NCBI GenBank assembly: GCA_001603955.1
Contig: LVAA01000019.1
Coordinates: 36,569-100,568 of the forward strand
DNA: 64,000 nucleotides
Direction of reading: 5' to 3'
Source of the DNA: Syntrophobacterales bacterium Delta_02
Lineage (GTDB): Bacteria; Desulfobacterota; Syntrophorhabdia; Syntrophorhabdales; Syntrophorhabdaceae
Position 1 is the stretch's first letter. Each line of letters begins with the position of its first letter. The notes under the pieces were generated by a model, which did no database searches, was not told the DNA's origin, and was given only the letters and a program-made list of their open reading frames with translations. Below, piece after piece: positions 1 to 9,627 of this stretch. A program made the position numbers and the translations under genes.

Positions 1-228
1 ACCGCCGACATGGACGTGATACGGGAAAGGCTGAAGGTACGGGGCATGGCCCCCGACGACATAGAGAAGCGGATATCCAATCAGATACCGCTGAAAGAAA
101 AGGAAGAGGCGGCGGACTATGTGCTACTCAATAATGGAACGAGAAAGGACCTCGAGAGGAACGTCGAGGCCCTTCTGGAAAGGATCAATGAATGGGAGGT
201 AAGAACTCGATGCACCTCAACGACCTAA
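1..228 (+). CDS. coaE: Dephospho-CoA kinase, C-terminal fragment (cut by window edge)
   Basis: The reading frame is open from base 1 to the stop at 228 and shows about 75 residues. The pattern of an Arg-rich helix, '[22 protein letters not shown]' type sequence and a final amphipathic helix is what the end of dephospho-CoA kinase looks like (the 'R..Q......AD.VI.N.G....L...V' signature). The ATG at 10 is internal, not a start. CoaE phosphorylates the ribose 3'-OH of dephospho-CoA, the last step of CoA synthesis. The P-loop half lies outside the window. The end overlaps the start of rho by 19 nt, which suggests translational coupling. Confidence 0.8.
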   Translation, partial: TADMDVIRERLKVRGMAPDDIEKRISNQIPLKEKEEAADYVLLNNGTRKDLERNVEALLERINEWEVRTRCTSTT

Positions 229-1463
229 AAAGCAAGAAAATCGGCGAATTAACACAGATCGCGCGGGATCTCAACATCGAGAACGCCTCGGGACTGAGAA
301 AACAGGAGCTCATCTTCTCCATCCTGCAGGCATATGTCGACAAGAACGAGAACGTATATGGAGAAGGGGTCCTCGAGATACTTTCCGAGGGCTTCGGGTT
401 CTTACGGTCCACGGACTCCAACTATCTTCCCGGTCCCGACGACATATACGTTTCGCCCTCGCAGATAAAGAAGTTCGGCTTAAGGACGGGGGACACGACC
501 TCGGGCCAGATACGGCCGCCAAAGGACAACGAGAAGTATTTCGCCCTTCTCAAGGTGGAGTCCATAAACTTCGACGACCCCAGCGTGGTGCGCGACAAGA
601 TCATCTTCGACAACCTGACGCCCATATATCCCAACGAGAGGGCGAAGCTCGAGACCGTGCACGACAACCTCTCGACGAGGGTCATGGACCTGTTCACCCC
701 CATAGGCAAAGGGCAGCGCGGGCTCATCGTCGCACCCCCGAGAACGGGCAAAACGATGCTCCTCCAGTCCATCGCCAACAGCCTGACGAAGAACCACAAG
801 GAGATATACCTCATCGTCCTGCTCATCGACGAGCGGCCCGAGGAGGTGACGGACATGATGCGCTCCGTCAAGGGCGAGGTCATAAGCTCGACCTTCGACG
901 AACCCGCAACGAGGCACGTCCAGGTCGCCGAGATCGTCATCGAGAAGGCAAAGAGGCTCGTGGAGCACAAGAAGGACGTCGTCATCCTCCTTGACAGCAT
1001 CACCCGTCTCGCCCGCGCCTATAACACGGTCGTACCCTCGAGCGGCAAGATCCTCTCCGGAGGTATCGACGCGTCCGCCATGCAGAAGCCGAGGCGCTTC
1101 TTCGGCGCCGCGAAGAATATCGAGGAGGGGGGAAGCCTCACCATCATCGCCACCGCCCTGATCGACACGGGCTCACGCATGGACGAGGTTATCTTCGAGG
1201 AGTTCAAGGGAACGGGCAACTGCGAGATCTACCTTGACAGGAAACTGGCCGAGAAGAGGATCTTCCCCGCGATAGACATCAACAAGTCGGGCACCAGGAA
1301 GGAGGAGCTGCTCCTCGAATCGAGCGACCTGCAGCGTATCTGGCTCCTCAGGAAGGTGCTCCAGCCAATGAACACGGTGGAGGCCATGGAATTTCTCCTT
1401 GAAAAATTGGCCGATACGGATTCTAATAAAGACTTTCTCTATTCGATGAGCAAAGGAGGATAA
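210..1463 (+). CDS. rho: Transcription termination factor Rho
   Basis: This is the hexameric RNA helicase for factor-dependent termination. From the ATG at 210 it is 417 residues, the usual Rho length. An N-terminal RNA-binding domain starts with '[16 protein letters not shown]'; the primary-site OB fold follows with 'GFGFLRS'. The Walker A motif 'APPRTGKT' is near residue 175 and Walker B is '[16 protein letters not shown]'. The ORF-track start at 192 is rejected because GGGAGGT at 194-200 sits at ideal spacing before 210. First full gene of a tightly packed operon ending at hisH. Confidence 0.97.
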   Translation: MHLNDLKSKKIGELTQIARDLNIENASGLRKQELIFSILQAYVDKNENVYGEGVLEILSEGFGFLRSTDSNYLPGPDDIYVSPSQIKKFGLRTGDTTSGQIRPPKDNEKYFALLKVESINFDDPSVVRDKIIFDNLTPIYPNERAKLETVHDNLSTRVMDLFTPIGKGQRGLIVAPPRTGKTMLLQSIANSLTKNHKEIYLIVLLIDERPEEVTDMMRSVKGEVISSTFDEPATRHVQVAEIVIEKAKRLVEHKKDVVILLDSITRLARAYNTVVPSSGKILSGGIDASAMQKPRRFFGAAKNIEEGGSLTIIATALIDTGSRMDEVIFEEFKGTGNCEIYLDRKLAEKRIFPAIDINKSGTRKEELLLESSDLQRIWLLRKVLQPMNTVEAMEFLLEKLADTDSNKDFLYSMSKGG

Positions 1464-1468
1464 GAGAC

Positions 1469-1675
1469 ATGAAAAAGGGCATCCACCCGGAATTGAAGAC
1501 CGCGACGGTGAAGTGCGCCTGCGGCCACACCTTTGAGACCCTTTCAGTCAAGGACAAGATCACCGTGGAAATATGCGCCAAGTGCCACCCCATCTTCACG
1601 GGCAAGGAAAAACGCCTTGATTCCGCCGGTCAGGTTGAGAAGTTCGAAAGGAAATACGGAAAGAAACAGAAGTAA
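1469..1675 (+). CDS. rpmE: 50S ribosomal protein L31, zinc-binding form
   Basis: A 68-residue protein of the large ribosomal subunit. It starts '[10 protein letters not shown]' and carries the Cys pairs 'CACGH' and '[11 protein letters not shown]', so it is the zinc-containing (C+) L31 form rather than the zinc-free paralogue. The order rho-rpmE-prfA is common in bacteria. Five nt separate it from rho, and its TAA stop overlaps the prfA ATG by one base (TAATG), which suggests re-initiation. Confidence 0.97.
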   Translation: MKKGIHPELKTATVKCACGHTFETLSVKDKITVEICAKCHPIFTGKEKRLDSAGQVEKFERKYGKKQK

Positions 1676-2739
1676 TGTTCGGCAAACTCGTTGAGCTCGA
1701 GAAACGCTTCGATGAAATAGAAGCGGAAATGGTGAAGCCCGAGGTCCTCTCCAACATGGAGGAGTACAAGAAGCTCGCCAAGGAGCGCACGGACCTCAAG
1801 GAGGTCGTCGATCCCTACCGCGAATGGAAGGCCGCTAAGGCCGAGCACGAGAAGACATCGGAGCTTCTGAAGCAGGAATCCGACGAGGACATGAAGGTCC
1901 TGGCAAGGGAAGAGCTTGCCAGTCTCCAGAAGGAGATGGAAAGGATCGAGGTGATCCTGACGGACAGCCTCCTGAGGAAGACGGAGAAACAGGCGAAGAG
2001 CATGTTCCTCGAGATACGGGCCGGCACGGGGGGAGAGGAGGCCGCCCTCTTCGCGCGGGATCTTTTCGCCTCGTACATGAAGTTCGCCGAACGCATGAGG
2101 TGGAAGACGGAGATCATGAGCTCGAGCCCCTCCGACCTTGGAGGGTTCAAGGAGGTGATCGTCGTCATCGAGGGGAAGGACGCCTTCAACACCCTGCGCT
2201 ACGAGAGTGGCGTCCACCGCGTCCAGAGGGTCCCCGAGACGGAAGCCCAGGGGAGGATCCACACCTCGACGATCACCGTTGCCGTCCTCCCCGAGCCGGA
2301 AGAGCTGGAGGTCAACATCAGTCCCGACGAGGTGCGCGTCGATCTCTTCCGTTCCAGCGGGCCCGGGGGGCAGCACGTGAACACCACCGATTCAGCGGTA
2401 AGGCTTACCCACATCCCGACGGGCATGGTGGTCACCTGCCAGGACGAGAAGTCCCAGCACAAGAACAAGGCGAAGGCCATGCGGGTCCTCAGGGCCCGGC
2501 TCAAGGAGAAGATGGAAGGGGAGAAAGAGCAGGAGATCTCCGACGAGCGCCGAAAACAGGTGGGTACCGGCGACCGTAGCGAGCGCATCAGGACCTACAA
2601 CTTCCCCCAGGGGCGTGTCACCGATCACAGGATCGGCCTCACCCTGTACAAGCTCCAGGACATTCTCAACGGGAACCTGGAAGAGATAACGGGTCCCGTC
2701 ACCGCGCATTTCCGCTCCGAAGCGCTCAAAAAAGGGTAA
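1675..2739 (+). CDS. prfA: Peptide chain release factor 1
   Basis: A 354-residue class I release factor that reads UAA and UAG. The peptidyl-tRNA hydrolysis motif GGQ is in '[11 protein letters not shown]' near residue 230, preceded by the acidic '[12 protein letters not shown]' segment typical of RF1/RF2. The length and the '[15 protein letters not shown]' context fit RF1 rather than RF2, and no programmed frameshift site is seen. It is followed by prmC, the methyltransferase that modifies the glutamine of this same GGQ, with only 6 nt between them. Confidence 0.96.
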   Translation: MFGKLVELEKRFDEIEAEMVKPEVLSNMEEYKKLAKERTDLKEVVDPYREWKAAKAEHEKTSELLKQESDEDMKVLAREELASLQKEMERIEVILTDSLLRKTEKQAKSMFLEIRAGTGGEEAALFARDLFASYMKFAERMRWKTEIMSSSPSDLGGFKEVIVVIEGKDAFNTLRYESGVHRVQRVPETEAQGRIHTSTITVAVLPEPEELEVNISPDEVRVDLFRSSGPGGQHVNTTDSAVRLTHIPTGMVVTCQDEKSQHKNKAKAMRVLRARLKEKMEGEKEQEISDERRKQVGTGDRSERIRTYNFPQGRVTDHRIGLTLYKLQDILNGNLEEITGPVTAHFRSEALKKG

Positions 2740-2745
2740 AGGGCA

Positions 2746-3564
2746 TTGAGGATCAGCCAGATCATCGCGGGCGAGAAGGGTCTGTCCAGAACGGACGTCA
2801 TCGCTGCCGTATGCCTTGCCCTGAACCTTTCGAAGGAGCAGCTCTTCTCCCACATGGACCGCGAGATCGGCCGCGATGACCTTGGCGCCGTGCGGAAGGT
2901 CCTCGGCGAGCGCGCCGCAGGCAGGCCCCTCGCATACATGACGGGGACGCGGGAGTTCTTTTCCGAGACCTTCTCCGTTAACGAGGCGGTACTGATACCG
3001 CGACCGGAGACGGAAGTCCTCGTGGAGGAGGCCCTTGCCCTCATCGGCGACAGGCAAGAGCTCACCGTCCTCGACATGGGGACAGGTTCCGGGGCGATCG
3101 GCATCGTTATCGCGAAACACACGGGAAACAGGGTCGTCTGTGCCGACATATCCGAGGCGGCCCTCGCGGTGGCACGCGGGAACGCCCGGTCCATCGGGGT
3201 CGAGGAAAGGACGCGCTTTATCTGTAGCGATCTTTTCGAGGCATTCCGCGTGGGGACGCGATTCGACATGGTCCTGTCGAACCCCCCCTACGTGGCCGAC
3301 GATGAGTGGGACAGCCTCATGGCGGACGTGAGGGATTTCGAACCCTCCCGCGCCCTGCGGGGCGGAAAAGAGGGCCTCGAGGTATACCGGCGCATAGCCG
3401 CCGAGCTACCCCGGCGTCTTGCGCCGGCCGGATCGGTCCTCCTTGAGATCGGCTCCCCGGCGCAGGCCGGGACCGTCGGCGCCATGCTCGAGGAGGCGGG
3501 GCTCAGGGTGAGCGTGAGAAAAGACTATTCAGGCAGGGAAAGGGTGCTCGCGGGACATGGATAA
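2746..3564 (+). CDS. prmC: Release factor glutamine N5-methyltransferase PrmC
   Basis: A 272-residue SAM-dependent methyltransferase with an N-terminal helical domain and a Rossmann domain. Visible motifs are 'LDMGTGSGAIGI' (SAM binding) and 'LSNPPYVADDEW', the NPPY catalytic motif near residue 178 that binds the glutamine amide. It methylates the GGQ glutamine of release factors. The start is TTG at 2746 with AAAGGG just upstream. The end overlaps murA by 8 nt. Confidence 0.95.
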   Translation: MRISQIIAGEKGLSRTDVIAAVCLALNLSKEQLFSHMDREIGRDDLGAVRKVLGERAAGRPLAYMTGTREFFSETFSVNEAVLIPRPETEVLVEEALALIGDRQELTVLDMGTGSGAIGIVIAKHTGNRVVCADISEAALAVARGNARSIGVEERTRFICSDLFEAFRVGTRFDMVLSNPPYVADDEWDSLMADVRDFEPSRALRGGKEGLEVYRRIAAELPRRLAPAGSVLLEIGSPAQAGTVGAMLEEAGLRVSVRKDYSGRERVLAGHG

Positions 3565-4831
3565 GTTCATTATAGAAGGTGGAGAGAGACTCAAGGGAAA
3601 GGTCCGGATAAGCGGCTCCAAGAACGCCGTTCTGCCTGTTCTTGCCGCCACGCTGTTGCAGAGGGGCAGCTACAGCATAGGGAACGTGCCCCGTCTCATG
3701 GATGTCACGACGATGATGCAGCTCCTCGACCTTCTCGGCGCCAGGTGCGTGTGGCGGGACGAGCACACCATAGAGGTGGACACCACGGGCGTGGGGAACC
3801 ATGTTGCTCCCTACGAGCTGGTAAAGAAGATGCGGGCCTCCGTCCTCGTCCTCGGGGCGCTCATAGGCGGCCTCAGGAAGGCGACGGTCTCCTATCCCGG
3901 GGGGTGCGCCATAGGGGAGAGGCCCATCGACCTCCACCTCAAGGGCCTTTCGGCACTGGGGTGTGATGTCGCCATCCGGGAGGGTTATGTCGATGTCACG
4001 GCAAAGAAGCTCAAGGGGGCGCGCATCGTCTTCGACAGTGTCACCGTCGGCGGGACGGAGAACCTCCTCATGGCGGCCGTGTTCGCCAAAGGGGAAACGC
4101 TCATAGAGAACGCCGCGCGCGAACCCGAAGTGATCGATCTCGCGCGGATGCTCAAGAAGATGGGGGCGCGCATCGAAGGAGAAGGGACGGCGGTCATACG
4201 GATACTCGGCGTGGGCGAGCTTACCCCCTGCGCCTGGGATGTGATAGAGGACAGGATCGAGGCGGGGACGTTCCTTGCCGCCTGCGGCATGACGCGGGGG
4301 AACATCGTCCTCGAGAACTGCGCCCCCGAACATATCAAGGCCGTCATCGACAAGCTCACGGAAACGGGCATGGAGATACACTGCGACGGGCGGACGGTCA
4401 AGGCGTCCATGTCGAAGAGAAGGCCCCTGGCCGTGGATATCAGGACCGTGCCGTACCCCGGGTTTCCCACGGACATGCAGGCCCAGCTCATGGCGTCCAT
4501 GACGACCTCCAAGGGGGTGAGCGCGATAACGGAGACCATCTTCGAGAACAGGATGATGCACGCGGCGGAGCTTCGCCGGATGGGTGCCGACATCAGGGTC
4601 GTGGGCAACACGGCAATCGTCCACGGGGTCGAATCGATATCGGGCGCGAAGGTGATGGCCACGGACTTAAGGGCCAGCGCGTCGCTCATCATAGCCGGTC
4701 TTGCCGCTTACGGCAAGACGGAGGTCTCGCGCATATATCACATCGACCGGGGCTATGAGCGCATCGAAGAGAAGCTGAAAAACCTCGGCGCCAGGATCGA
4801 AAGGGTGAAAGATGAAAGTATGGGAGCTTGA
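3557..4831 (+). CDS. murA: UDP-N-acetylglucosamine 1-carboxyvinyltransferase
   Basis: A 424-residue enolpyruvyl transferase for the first committed step of peptidoglycan synthesis in the cytoplasm. The N-terminus shows the substrate-binding Lys-Asn pair in 'RISGSKNAVLPVLAATLL'. The loop 'PGGCAIGERPIDLHLKG' carries the catalytic cysteine near residue 116, the residue attacked by fosfomycin; it is Cys here, not the Asp of naturally resistant enzymes. It overlaps prmC by 8 nt and hisD by 20 nt. Confidence 0.97.
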   Translation: MDKFIIEGGERLKGKVRISGSKNAVLPVLAATLLQRGSYSIGNVPRLMDVTTMMQLLDLLGARCVWRDEHTIEVDTTGVGNHVAPYELVKKMRASVLVLGALIGGLRKATVSYPGGCAIGERPIDLHLKGLSALGCDVAIREGYVDVTAKKLKGARIVFDSVTVGGTENLLMAAVFAKGETLIENAAREPEVIDLARMLKKMGARIEGEGTAVIRILGVGELTPCAWDVIEDRIEAGTFLAACGMTRGNIVLENCAPEHIKAVIDKLTETGMEIHCDGRTVKASMSKRRPLAVDIRTVPYPGFPTDMQAQLMASMTTSKGVSAITETIFENRMMHAAELRRMGADIRVVGNTAIVHGVESISGAKVMATDLRASASLIIAGLAAYGKTEVSRIYHIDRGYERIEEKLKNLGARIERVKDESMGA

Positions 4832-6092
4832 CCGGGAGTACGAAGGCCTCATATCCTTCGTGAAGACCGGCAGGGAAGGCAAGAAGCGCGATGTCCGCGA
4901 AGCGGTCCTGAAGATACGCGAGGCCGTCCTTTCCCGCGGAGACGGGGCGCTTGTCGACTTCTCCATCGCTTGGGACGGCTGGGAGGCACCGCGCCCCCTG
5001 AAACTGACCTCCCGGGAGATCGACGAGGCTGCGTCGAGGGTCCCCGCCGGGGACATCTCCGTCCTCAAGGGGATGATCAGGAACGTGGCTTCCTACCACA
5101 AGGGACAGAAGATGCCCCAACGGGTCTTCAGGAACAAGGGGCTCGTCGTCGAGGAAGGCCCGGTACCCGTGGAGAGCGTCATGGTCTACGTCCCCGGAGG
5201 AACGGCGTCCTACCCGTCGTCGCTGGTCATGGGGGTGGTGCCGGCACAGATAGCCGGGGTCAGGAGGATCCACGCGGCCACGCCCGGCCGCGGGGGTGCC
5301 ATAAATGACCACGTGGCGGCGGCCGCGAAGCTCCTCGGCATCGACGAGGTCTATCGCGTCGGAGGGGCTCAGGCCATCTATGCCTTCGCATACGGAACGG
5401 ACTCGGTGCCGAAGGTGGACATGATCGTCGGGCCGGGGAACGCCTACGTGGAAGAGGCCAAAAGGGATGTTTACGGCTCCGTCGGCATCGACATGCTCGC
5501 CGGGCCCACGGAACTCGTCGTTCTCTGCACCGAGGCCCACTCGCCGAAGATGGTGGCCCTCGACATGTTCTCTCAGGCCGAGCACGACGAACTGGCGTCG
5601 GTGGGGCTTTTCTCTTCTTCCCGGGGACACCTCGACGACGTCATGAAAAGCATCGAGGAGCTTCTCCACGGTGCCCCGCGCAGGGAGACGATCAAGAAAG
5701 CCCTCGACGACAACGGGTACATGGTGCACTACACCGACCTGGGCCGCGCCGTCGAGGCGATAAACAACATCGCGCCGGAGCATATGCAGCTCCTCGGTGA
5801 CGCGAGCTGCCTGCCCTCGATCCTCTACCCCGGCGTCATCTATGTCGGCCCGAACACGCCTGTTGCCATGGGCGATTACTATATCGGAACGAACCACGTC
5901 CTGCCCACGGCAGGTGCGGGACGGTTCACGGGGGGACTTTCCGTCGACAGGTTTACAAAGCGGAAGGTTGTTGTTACAATAGACCGGACCTTCATAGAAA
6001 GATATGGCGACAGGGCGGAGAGGCTCGCGAGGATAGAGGGCCTGCCTGCCCATGGTGACGCAATAAAGGCACGAAAGGAGTCCCCCAAATGA
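4812..6092 (+). CDS. hisD: Histidinol dehydrogenase
   Basis: A 426-residue zinc enzyme that oxidises L-histidinol to L-histidine in two NAD-dependent steps. The metal-binding and catalytic region 'SQAEHDELA' is seen near residue 254, and 'PEHMQLL' and '[11 protein letters not shown]' match the family. It is first of a histidine block (hisD-hisG-hisB-hisH) embedded in a housekeeping operon. It overlaps murA by 20 nt and hisG by 4 nt. Confidence 0.97.
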   Translation: MKVWELDREYEGLISFVKTGREGKKRDVREAVLKIREAVLSRGDGALVDFSIAWDGWEAPRPLKLTSREIDEAASRVPAGDISVLKGMIRNVASYHKGQKMPQRVFRNKGLVVEEGPVPVESVMVYVPGGTASYPSSLVMGVVPAQIAGVRRIHAATPGRGGAINDHVAAAAKLLGIDEVYRVGGAQAIYAFAYGTDSVPKVDMIVGPGNAYVEEAKRDVYGSVGIDMLAGPTELVVLCTEAHSPKMVALDMFSQAEHDELASVGLFSSSRGHLDDVMKSIEELLHGAPRRETIKKALDDNGYMVHYTDLGRAVEAINNIAPEHMQLLGDASCLPSILYPGVIYVGPNTPVAMGDYYIGTNHVLPTAGAGRFTGGLSVDRFTKRKVVVTIDRTFIERYGDRAERLARIEGLPAHGDAIKARKESPK

Positions 6093-6958
6093 AACTGAAG
6101 ATCGGTCTGCCCAAGGGCAGCCTGCAGGAATCCACATTCCGGCTTTTCAAGAACGCCGGCTACACCATCAAGCTCCGGGAGCGCTCTTACGTCCCCGTCA
6201 TAGATGACAATGAGATGGAAGGGCTCGTGATCCGGGCCCAGGAAATGGCGCGCTACGTCGAGGACGGGATCCTCGACATGGGGATAACGGGGGCCGACTG
6301 GGTCCTGGAGCAGGACGCGAAGGTGGTGGAGCTTGTCCGGCTGCGCTACGGCAAGGTGGGCTTCCGCGGCGTCAAGTGGGTAGTGGCCGTACCCGACAGT
6401 TCGCCCATCAAGAAGGTCGGGGACCTTCAAGGGAAGAAGATCGCCACGGAGCTTGTGGCTTTCACGAAGCGGTATCTCAAGAAACAGGGCATCGACGCCT
6501 CGGTGGAGTTCTCCTGGGGCGCCACGGAAGTGAAACCACCCCTTCTCGCAGACGCCATCGTGGAGGTCACGGAGACGGGGGCCTCCCTCGTGGCCAACAA
6601 TTTGAGGATAGTGGAGACCATCCTGGAATCCGAGACGGTCCTGATCGCGAACAAGAGTGCCTGGAAGGACCCCTGGAAGAAGAGGAAGATGGAGAATCTC
6701 ATCATCCTCCTGAAAGGGGCGCTCCTCGCGGAGGAAAAGGTCGGGCTCAAGATGAACATCCCCAGGGGCAAGCTCGGCAGGGTAACGGAAATCCTTCCTT
6801 CGCTGCACACGCCGACAATATCGAACCTTTCCGACGACAAGTGGGTGGCCATTGAGGTCATCATCGACGAAAAGGTTGTCAGGGATATAATCCCCGACCT
6901 GAAAAGGGCGGGGGCGCAGGGGATCGTGGAGTATCCCCTGAACAAGGTGATAATGTAA
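6089..6958 (+). CDS. hisG: ATP phosphoribosyltransferase, long form
   Basis: At 289 residues this is the long HisG with the C-terminal regulatory ACT-like domain, so no HisZ partner is expected. It condenses ATP and PRPP in the first step of histidine synthesis and is normally feedback inhibited by histidine. Visible family segments are '[13 protein letters not shown]', '[10 protein letters not shown]' and '[17 protein letters not shown]'; the last 80 residues ('[15 protein letters not shown]') form the regulatory domain. ATGA overlap with hisD. Confidence 0.96.
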   Translation: MKLKIGLPKGSLQESTFRLFKNAGYTIKLRERSYVPVIDDNEMEGLVIRAQEMARYVEDGILDMGITGADWVLEQDAKVVELVRLRYGKVGFRGVKWVVAVPDSSPIKKVGDLQGKKIATELVAFTKRYLKKQGIDASVEFSWGATEVKPPLLADAIVEVTETGASLVANNLRIVETILESETVLIANKSAWKDPWKKRKMENLIILLKGALLAEEKVGLKMNIPRGKLGRVTEILPSLHTPTISNLSDDKWVAIEVIIDEKVVRDIIPDLKRAGAQGIVEYPLNKVIM

Positions 6959-6968
6959 GGGGGGAGAC

Positions 6969-7553
6969 ATGGCGAGGAAGGCCGAAGTGGAAAGGACGAC
7001 GAAAGAGACGTCCATCTCCGTATCCTGGGAACTCGACGGCTCGGGCGAGTACGGCATCTCGACGGGGATACCCTTTTTCGACCATATGCTCGATCTCTTC
7101 GCAAAGCATGGCCTCTTTGACCTCGTCGTGACGGCAAAGGGAGACACCGAGGTGGACAACCACCATACCGTGGAGGATGCGGGGATCGCCATGGGGAAGG
7201 CGTTACGGGATGCCCTCGGGGGTATGGAAGGGATAAAGCGTTACGGCAGCGCGCTCGTGCCCATGGATGAGACGCTCTGCATGACGGTCGTCGACATATC
7301 GGGACGGTCTTCCTTCGTCTTCAAGGGCCGTCTCCAGGGAAGGACGGGAGGATTCGACGTCGACGTGGTGAAGGAATTCCTCCAGGCCTTCGTGAACGAG
7401 GCAAGGCTGACCCTACACGTCAACCTCCTCTATGGAAGCAACCTCCACCACAAGGTGGAGGCCGTGTTCAAGTCCTTCGCCCGGGCCTTGAGGACCGCTG
7501 TGGAGAAGGACGACCGCATAAAAGGCGTGCTCAGCACGAAAGGCGTGCTTTAG
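6969..7553 (+). CDS. hisB: Imidazoleglycerol-phosphate dehydratase, monofunctional
   Basis: A 194-residue manganese enzyme that dehydrates imidazole glycerol phosphate. It has the two HHxxED-type metal motifs, 'VDNHHTVEDAG' in the middle and 'LHHKVEAVFKSFARAL' near the end, and 'GIPFFDHMLD'. There is no N-terminal histidinol-phosphatase domain, so that step must be encoded elsewhere. No hisC lies next to it, although hisC commonly precedes hisB. The GGGGAGAC Shine-Dalgarno sits before the ATG. hisH starts at the very next base. Confidence 0.96.
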   Translation: MARKAEVERTTKETSISVSWELDGSGEYGISTGIPFFDHMLDLFAKHGLFDLVVTAKGDTEVDNHHTVEDAGIAMGKALRDALGGMEGIKRYGSALVPMDETLCMTVVDISGRSSFVFKGRLQGRTGGFDVDVVKEFLQAFVNEARLTLHVNLLYGSNLHHKVEAVFKSFARALRTAVEKDDRIKGVLSTKGVL

Positions 7554-8162
7554 ATGATCGTTGTCGTCGATTACGGGATGGGCAACCTGAAGAGTGTCCT
7601 CAACGCATTCGCAAAGCTCGGCGCCCGGGTCACCGTGTCCGGCGACCCCCGGACCGTTGAGGATGCCTCCGCCATAGTCGTGCCGGGGGTGGGCGCCTTC
7701 GGCAGGTGCATGGAGAACCTCGAATCGAGGGGTCTCGCACCGGCCATCAGGGAGCACATCCGCAGGGACAAGCGGTACCTCGGTATATGCCTCGGGATGC
7801 AGGTCCTCTTCGAATCAAGTGAAGAAGCGCCGGGAGTCAAGGGTCTAGGCGTGATCAGGGGAACCGTGCCGCGCTTTACGGGTTCGATGAAGGTCCCCCA
7901 CATGGGATGGAACAGCGTCACCATACGGAAGGAGAGCCCCATCCTCAAAGGAATAGGCTCGGGCGATTTCTTCTACTTCGTGCATTCCTATTACTGCTCC
8001 CCCGACGACGGATCCGTCATTGCCACGACCACGGATTACGAGGGCCCCTTCGCCTCATCCGTTGAGACCGGTTCCCTCTTTGCCTGCCAATTCCACCCGG
8101 AAAAGAGCCAGCGGGTCGGCCTCACGCTCCTCAAGAACTTCCTCGCCCTGGCGGAGGGCTAG
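7554..8162 (+). CDS. hisH: Imidazole glycerol phosphate synthase, glutaminase subunit
   Basis: A 202-residue class I glutamine amidotransferase that passes ammonia to HisF. The triad is visible: Cys in 'GICLGMQVLFE', and His and Glu in 'CQFHPEKSQ'; the oxyanion strand is 'VPGVGAFG'. The partner hisF is about 45 kb away in this window, so the two halves of the complex come from different operons. It is the last gene of this plus-strand operon and is followed by a repeat array and a terminator. Confidence 0.97.
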   Translation: MIVVVDYGMGNLKSVLNAFAKLGARVTVSGDPRTVEDASAIVVPGVGAFGRCMENLESRGLAPAIREHIRRDKRYLGICLGMQVLFESSEEAPGVKGLGVIRGTVPRFTGSMKVPHMGWNSVTIRKESPILKGIGSGDFFYFVHSYYCSPDDGSVIATTTDYEGPFASSVETGSLFACQFHPEKSQRVGLTLLKNFLALAEG

Positions 8163-8171
8163 GAAGAAACC

Positions 8172-8288
8172 GTCGCAAGTCGCAGGTCTCATGTCGCAAG
8201 TCTAAAGGCAAAACCAAATTCGCCGTCCGCTCAACGATCATGTTGACAGCCCGTCCCCCTCCACGGTCTCTTTTTGGTGACCTGTGAC
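8172..8288. repeat. Heptad repeat array with short inverted arm, GTCGCAA-type units
   Basis: Directly after hisH there are five 7-nt units: GTCGCAA, GTCGCAG, GTCTCAT, GTCGCAA, GTCTAAA (8172-8206), followed by GGCAAAACC. A short opposite-strand counterpart, GGTGACCTGTGAC (8276-8288), reads GTCACAG-GTCACC on the other strand. The arm is preceded by ACCG, as in other arrays in this window. It sits in the gap between the convergent genes hisH and the TRAP binding protein. Confidence 0.6.
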
Positions 8289-8322
8289 AAAAAAAGGGCT
8301 CCGAAACCGGAGCCCTTTTTTT
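8288..8322. terminator. Bidirectional intrinsic terminator
   Basis: A perfect 8-bp GC-rich stem, GGGCTCCG / CGGAGCCC (8296-8315) with an AAAC loop, is flanked by an A-run on the left and a T-run on the right. It can therefore stop transcription from both hisH (+) and the convergent TRAP binding protein gene (-). Confidence 0.9.
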
Positions 8323-8336
8323 GTCTATCTCTTGCC

Positions 8337-9359
8337 CTACTGGTTCTTTTTCAGGTAATCGACGGCAAACTTGACTGCGTCGGCAGGGAGACCCTTGCTC
8401 TTGAGGTTCTTTACCTGCTCATCGAGGAGGGGCTTGACGGCCTTTGCCCATTTTGCATCCTCTGCGGGGCTCAGCGCGATGACCTTATTGCCTCTGGCCT
8501 TGGAGTATGCGTAGCCTTCCTTGTCGATCTCATCCCATACCTTACCCTGCTTCACTACCCATTCCTTGCTGACTTCCTCGAAGACCTTCTGGACATCGGG
8601 AGGAAGGGCGTTCCATTTGTTCTTGTTCATAACAACGAACATGGCGGTGGTGTAGGCAGCGCCGAAGTCCTGGGTGGTGGACTTGATGACCTCGCCCCAC
8701 TTCCAACCCTGGAGCGATTCAACGGGAGCCATGGCGCCTTCGGCCACGCCGGTGCGGAGCGCATCATAGGTCTCGGGCATCGTCGTTCCGACAGGTGCGG
8801 CACCGAGTGCCATGACGACCTTGGCGGCGAGACCGGTTGCACGGATCTTCATGCCTTTGAGCTGCTCAAGCTTCGTGACGGGCACCTTGCTGTGGAGGAT
8901 GCCGGGGCCGTGGGCGTGGAGCCAGAGCACCTTGACCTCGGAGAGTTCCTTGGGCTGGTACTTCTGATAGAAGGCATTGGTGAGGTTCGTTGCCGCGACG
9001 CCGCTCTTGTAGCCGAGGGGAAGGTCGAGGGTTTCCATCATGGGGAATTTGCCGCGTGTGTAAGCGAAGCAGCTCTCGCCGATGTCCGCGATGCCTTTTA
9101 CCACGTTGTCATAGGTCTGCGCCGCGGGGGTGAGGGTGCCGCCCGGGAAGTAGGTTATCTTGACCTTGCCGCCAGCACGTTTCTCGACTTCCTTGCACCA
9201 CTGCTGCGCAACAATGCTGTTCTTATGCGGCGCCGGGAAGAAGTTGGAATAGTTGAGGGAGATGGCCTTCTGCGCGGATGCCATTGCGGGAAGAAAGGCG
9301 AGACAGGTTGCAGCGAAGAAAACGAAAAGCAAACACTTTACCCCGAAAAACCGTTTCAT
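8337..9359 (-). CDS. TRAP transporter solute-binding protein, DctP family (orphan)
   Basis: A 340-residue periplasmic binding protein. The start at 9359 is preferred to the track start (9440): it has AGGAGGGG upstream and begins a clear signal peptide, 'MKRFFGVKCLLFVFFAATCLAF', ending near 'AMASAQ'. The DctP fold is supported by 'KVLWLHAHGPGILHSK', 'MKIRATGLAAKVV' and 'ESLQGWKWGEV'. These proteins bind organic acids for Na+/H+-driven TRAP uptake. No DctQ or DctM membrane gene lies nearby, so the permease must be elsewhere or the protein has another role. The neighbouring divergent molybdenum hydroxylase suggests a related substrate (inference). Confidence 0.88.
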   Translation of the reverse strand: MKRFFGVKCLLFVFFAATCLAFLPAMASAQKAISLNYSNFFPAPHKNSIVAQQWCKEVEKRAGGKVKITYFPGGTLTPAAQTYDNVVKGIADIGESCFAYTRGKFPMMETLDLPLGYKSGVAATNLTNAFYQKYQPKELSEVKVLWLHAHGPGILHSKVPVTKLEQLKGMKIRATGLAAKVVMALGAAPVGTTMPETYDALRTGVAEGAMAPVESLQGWKWGEVIKSTTQDFGAAYTTAMFVVMNKNKWNALPPDVQKVFEEVSKEWVVKQGKVWDEIDKEGYAYSKARGNKVIALSPAEDAKWAKAVKPLLDEQVKNLKSKGLPADAVKFAVDYLKKNQ

Positions 9360-9391
9360 AAAACCCCTCCTGAAATGTGATTTTCTCTCTT

Positions 9392-9419
9392 TATATAAGA
9401 GGGGACATGGTTTTGTCAA
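9392..9419 (-). promoter_or_regulatory. Sigma-70 type promoter of the TRAP binding protein
   Basis: Read on the minus strand, TTGACA (9419-9414), a 16-nt spacer and TATATA (9397-9392) lie about 30 nt upstream of the AGGAGGGG site of the binding protein gene. The -35 is a perfect consensus, so strong expression is expected. Confidence 0.75.
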
Positions 9420-9543
9420 CATAATTGCAAAAAAAACCAAAACAGAGGAGCGGTATGTTCATCCAACTGAACAACGATTGTCGCACAAAACCCTGCAATA
9501 TTATGGGATACAGACATATGTTCATTATGGCAAAAAAATAAGC

Positions 9544-9571
9544 TTGACTTTTGAACAAATATCCGTAATAA
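9544..9571 (+). promoter_or_regulatory. Likely sigma-70 promoter of the molybdenum hydroxylase cluster
   Basis: TTGACT (9544-9549), 16-nt spacer, TAATAA (9566-9571), about 55 nt upstream of the small Cys-rich gene at 9628. The surrounding gap is AT-rich compared with the genes. It points away from the TRAP gene promoter, so the two units are divergent. Confidence 0.55.
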
Positions 9572-9627
9572 TTTTGCCTTATGATGCTTTTCAGGCATTA
9601 TCAATCTTTATCTCAGAGGTGTCGCCT

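Noticed and set aside
4689-6137. 482-residue minus-strand ORF
   Set aside because: Antisense of hisD, with repeated His/Arg/Gly-rich composition expected from the reverse frame.
8274-9380. 368-residue plus-strand ORF opposite the TRAP protein
   Set aside because: Antisense shadow of a gene with clear signal peptide, promoter and Shine-Dalgarno; also starts inside the terminator region.
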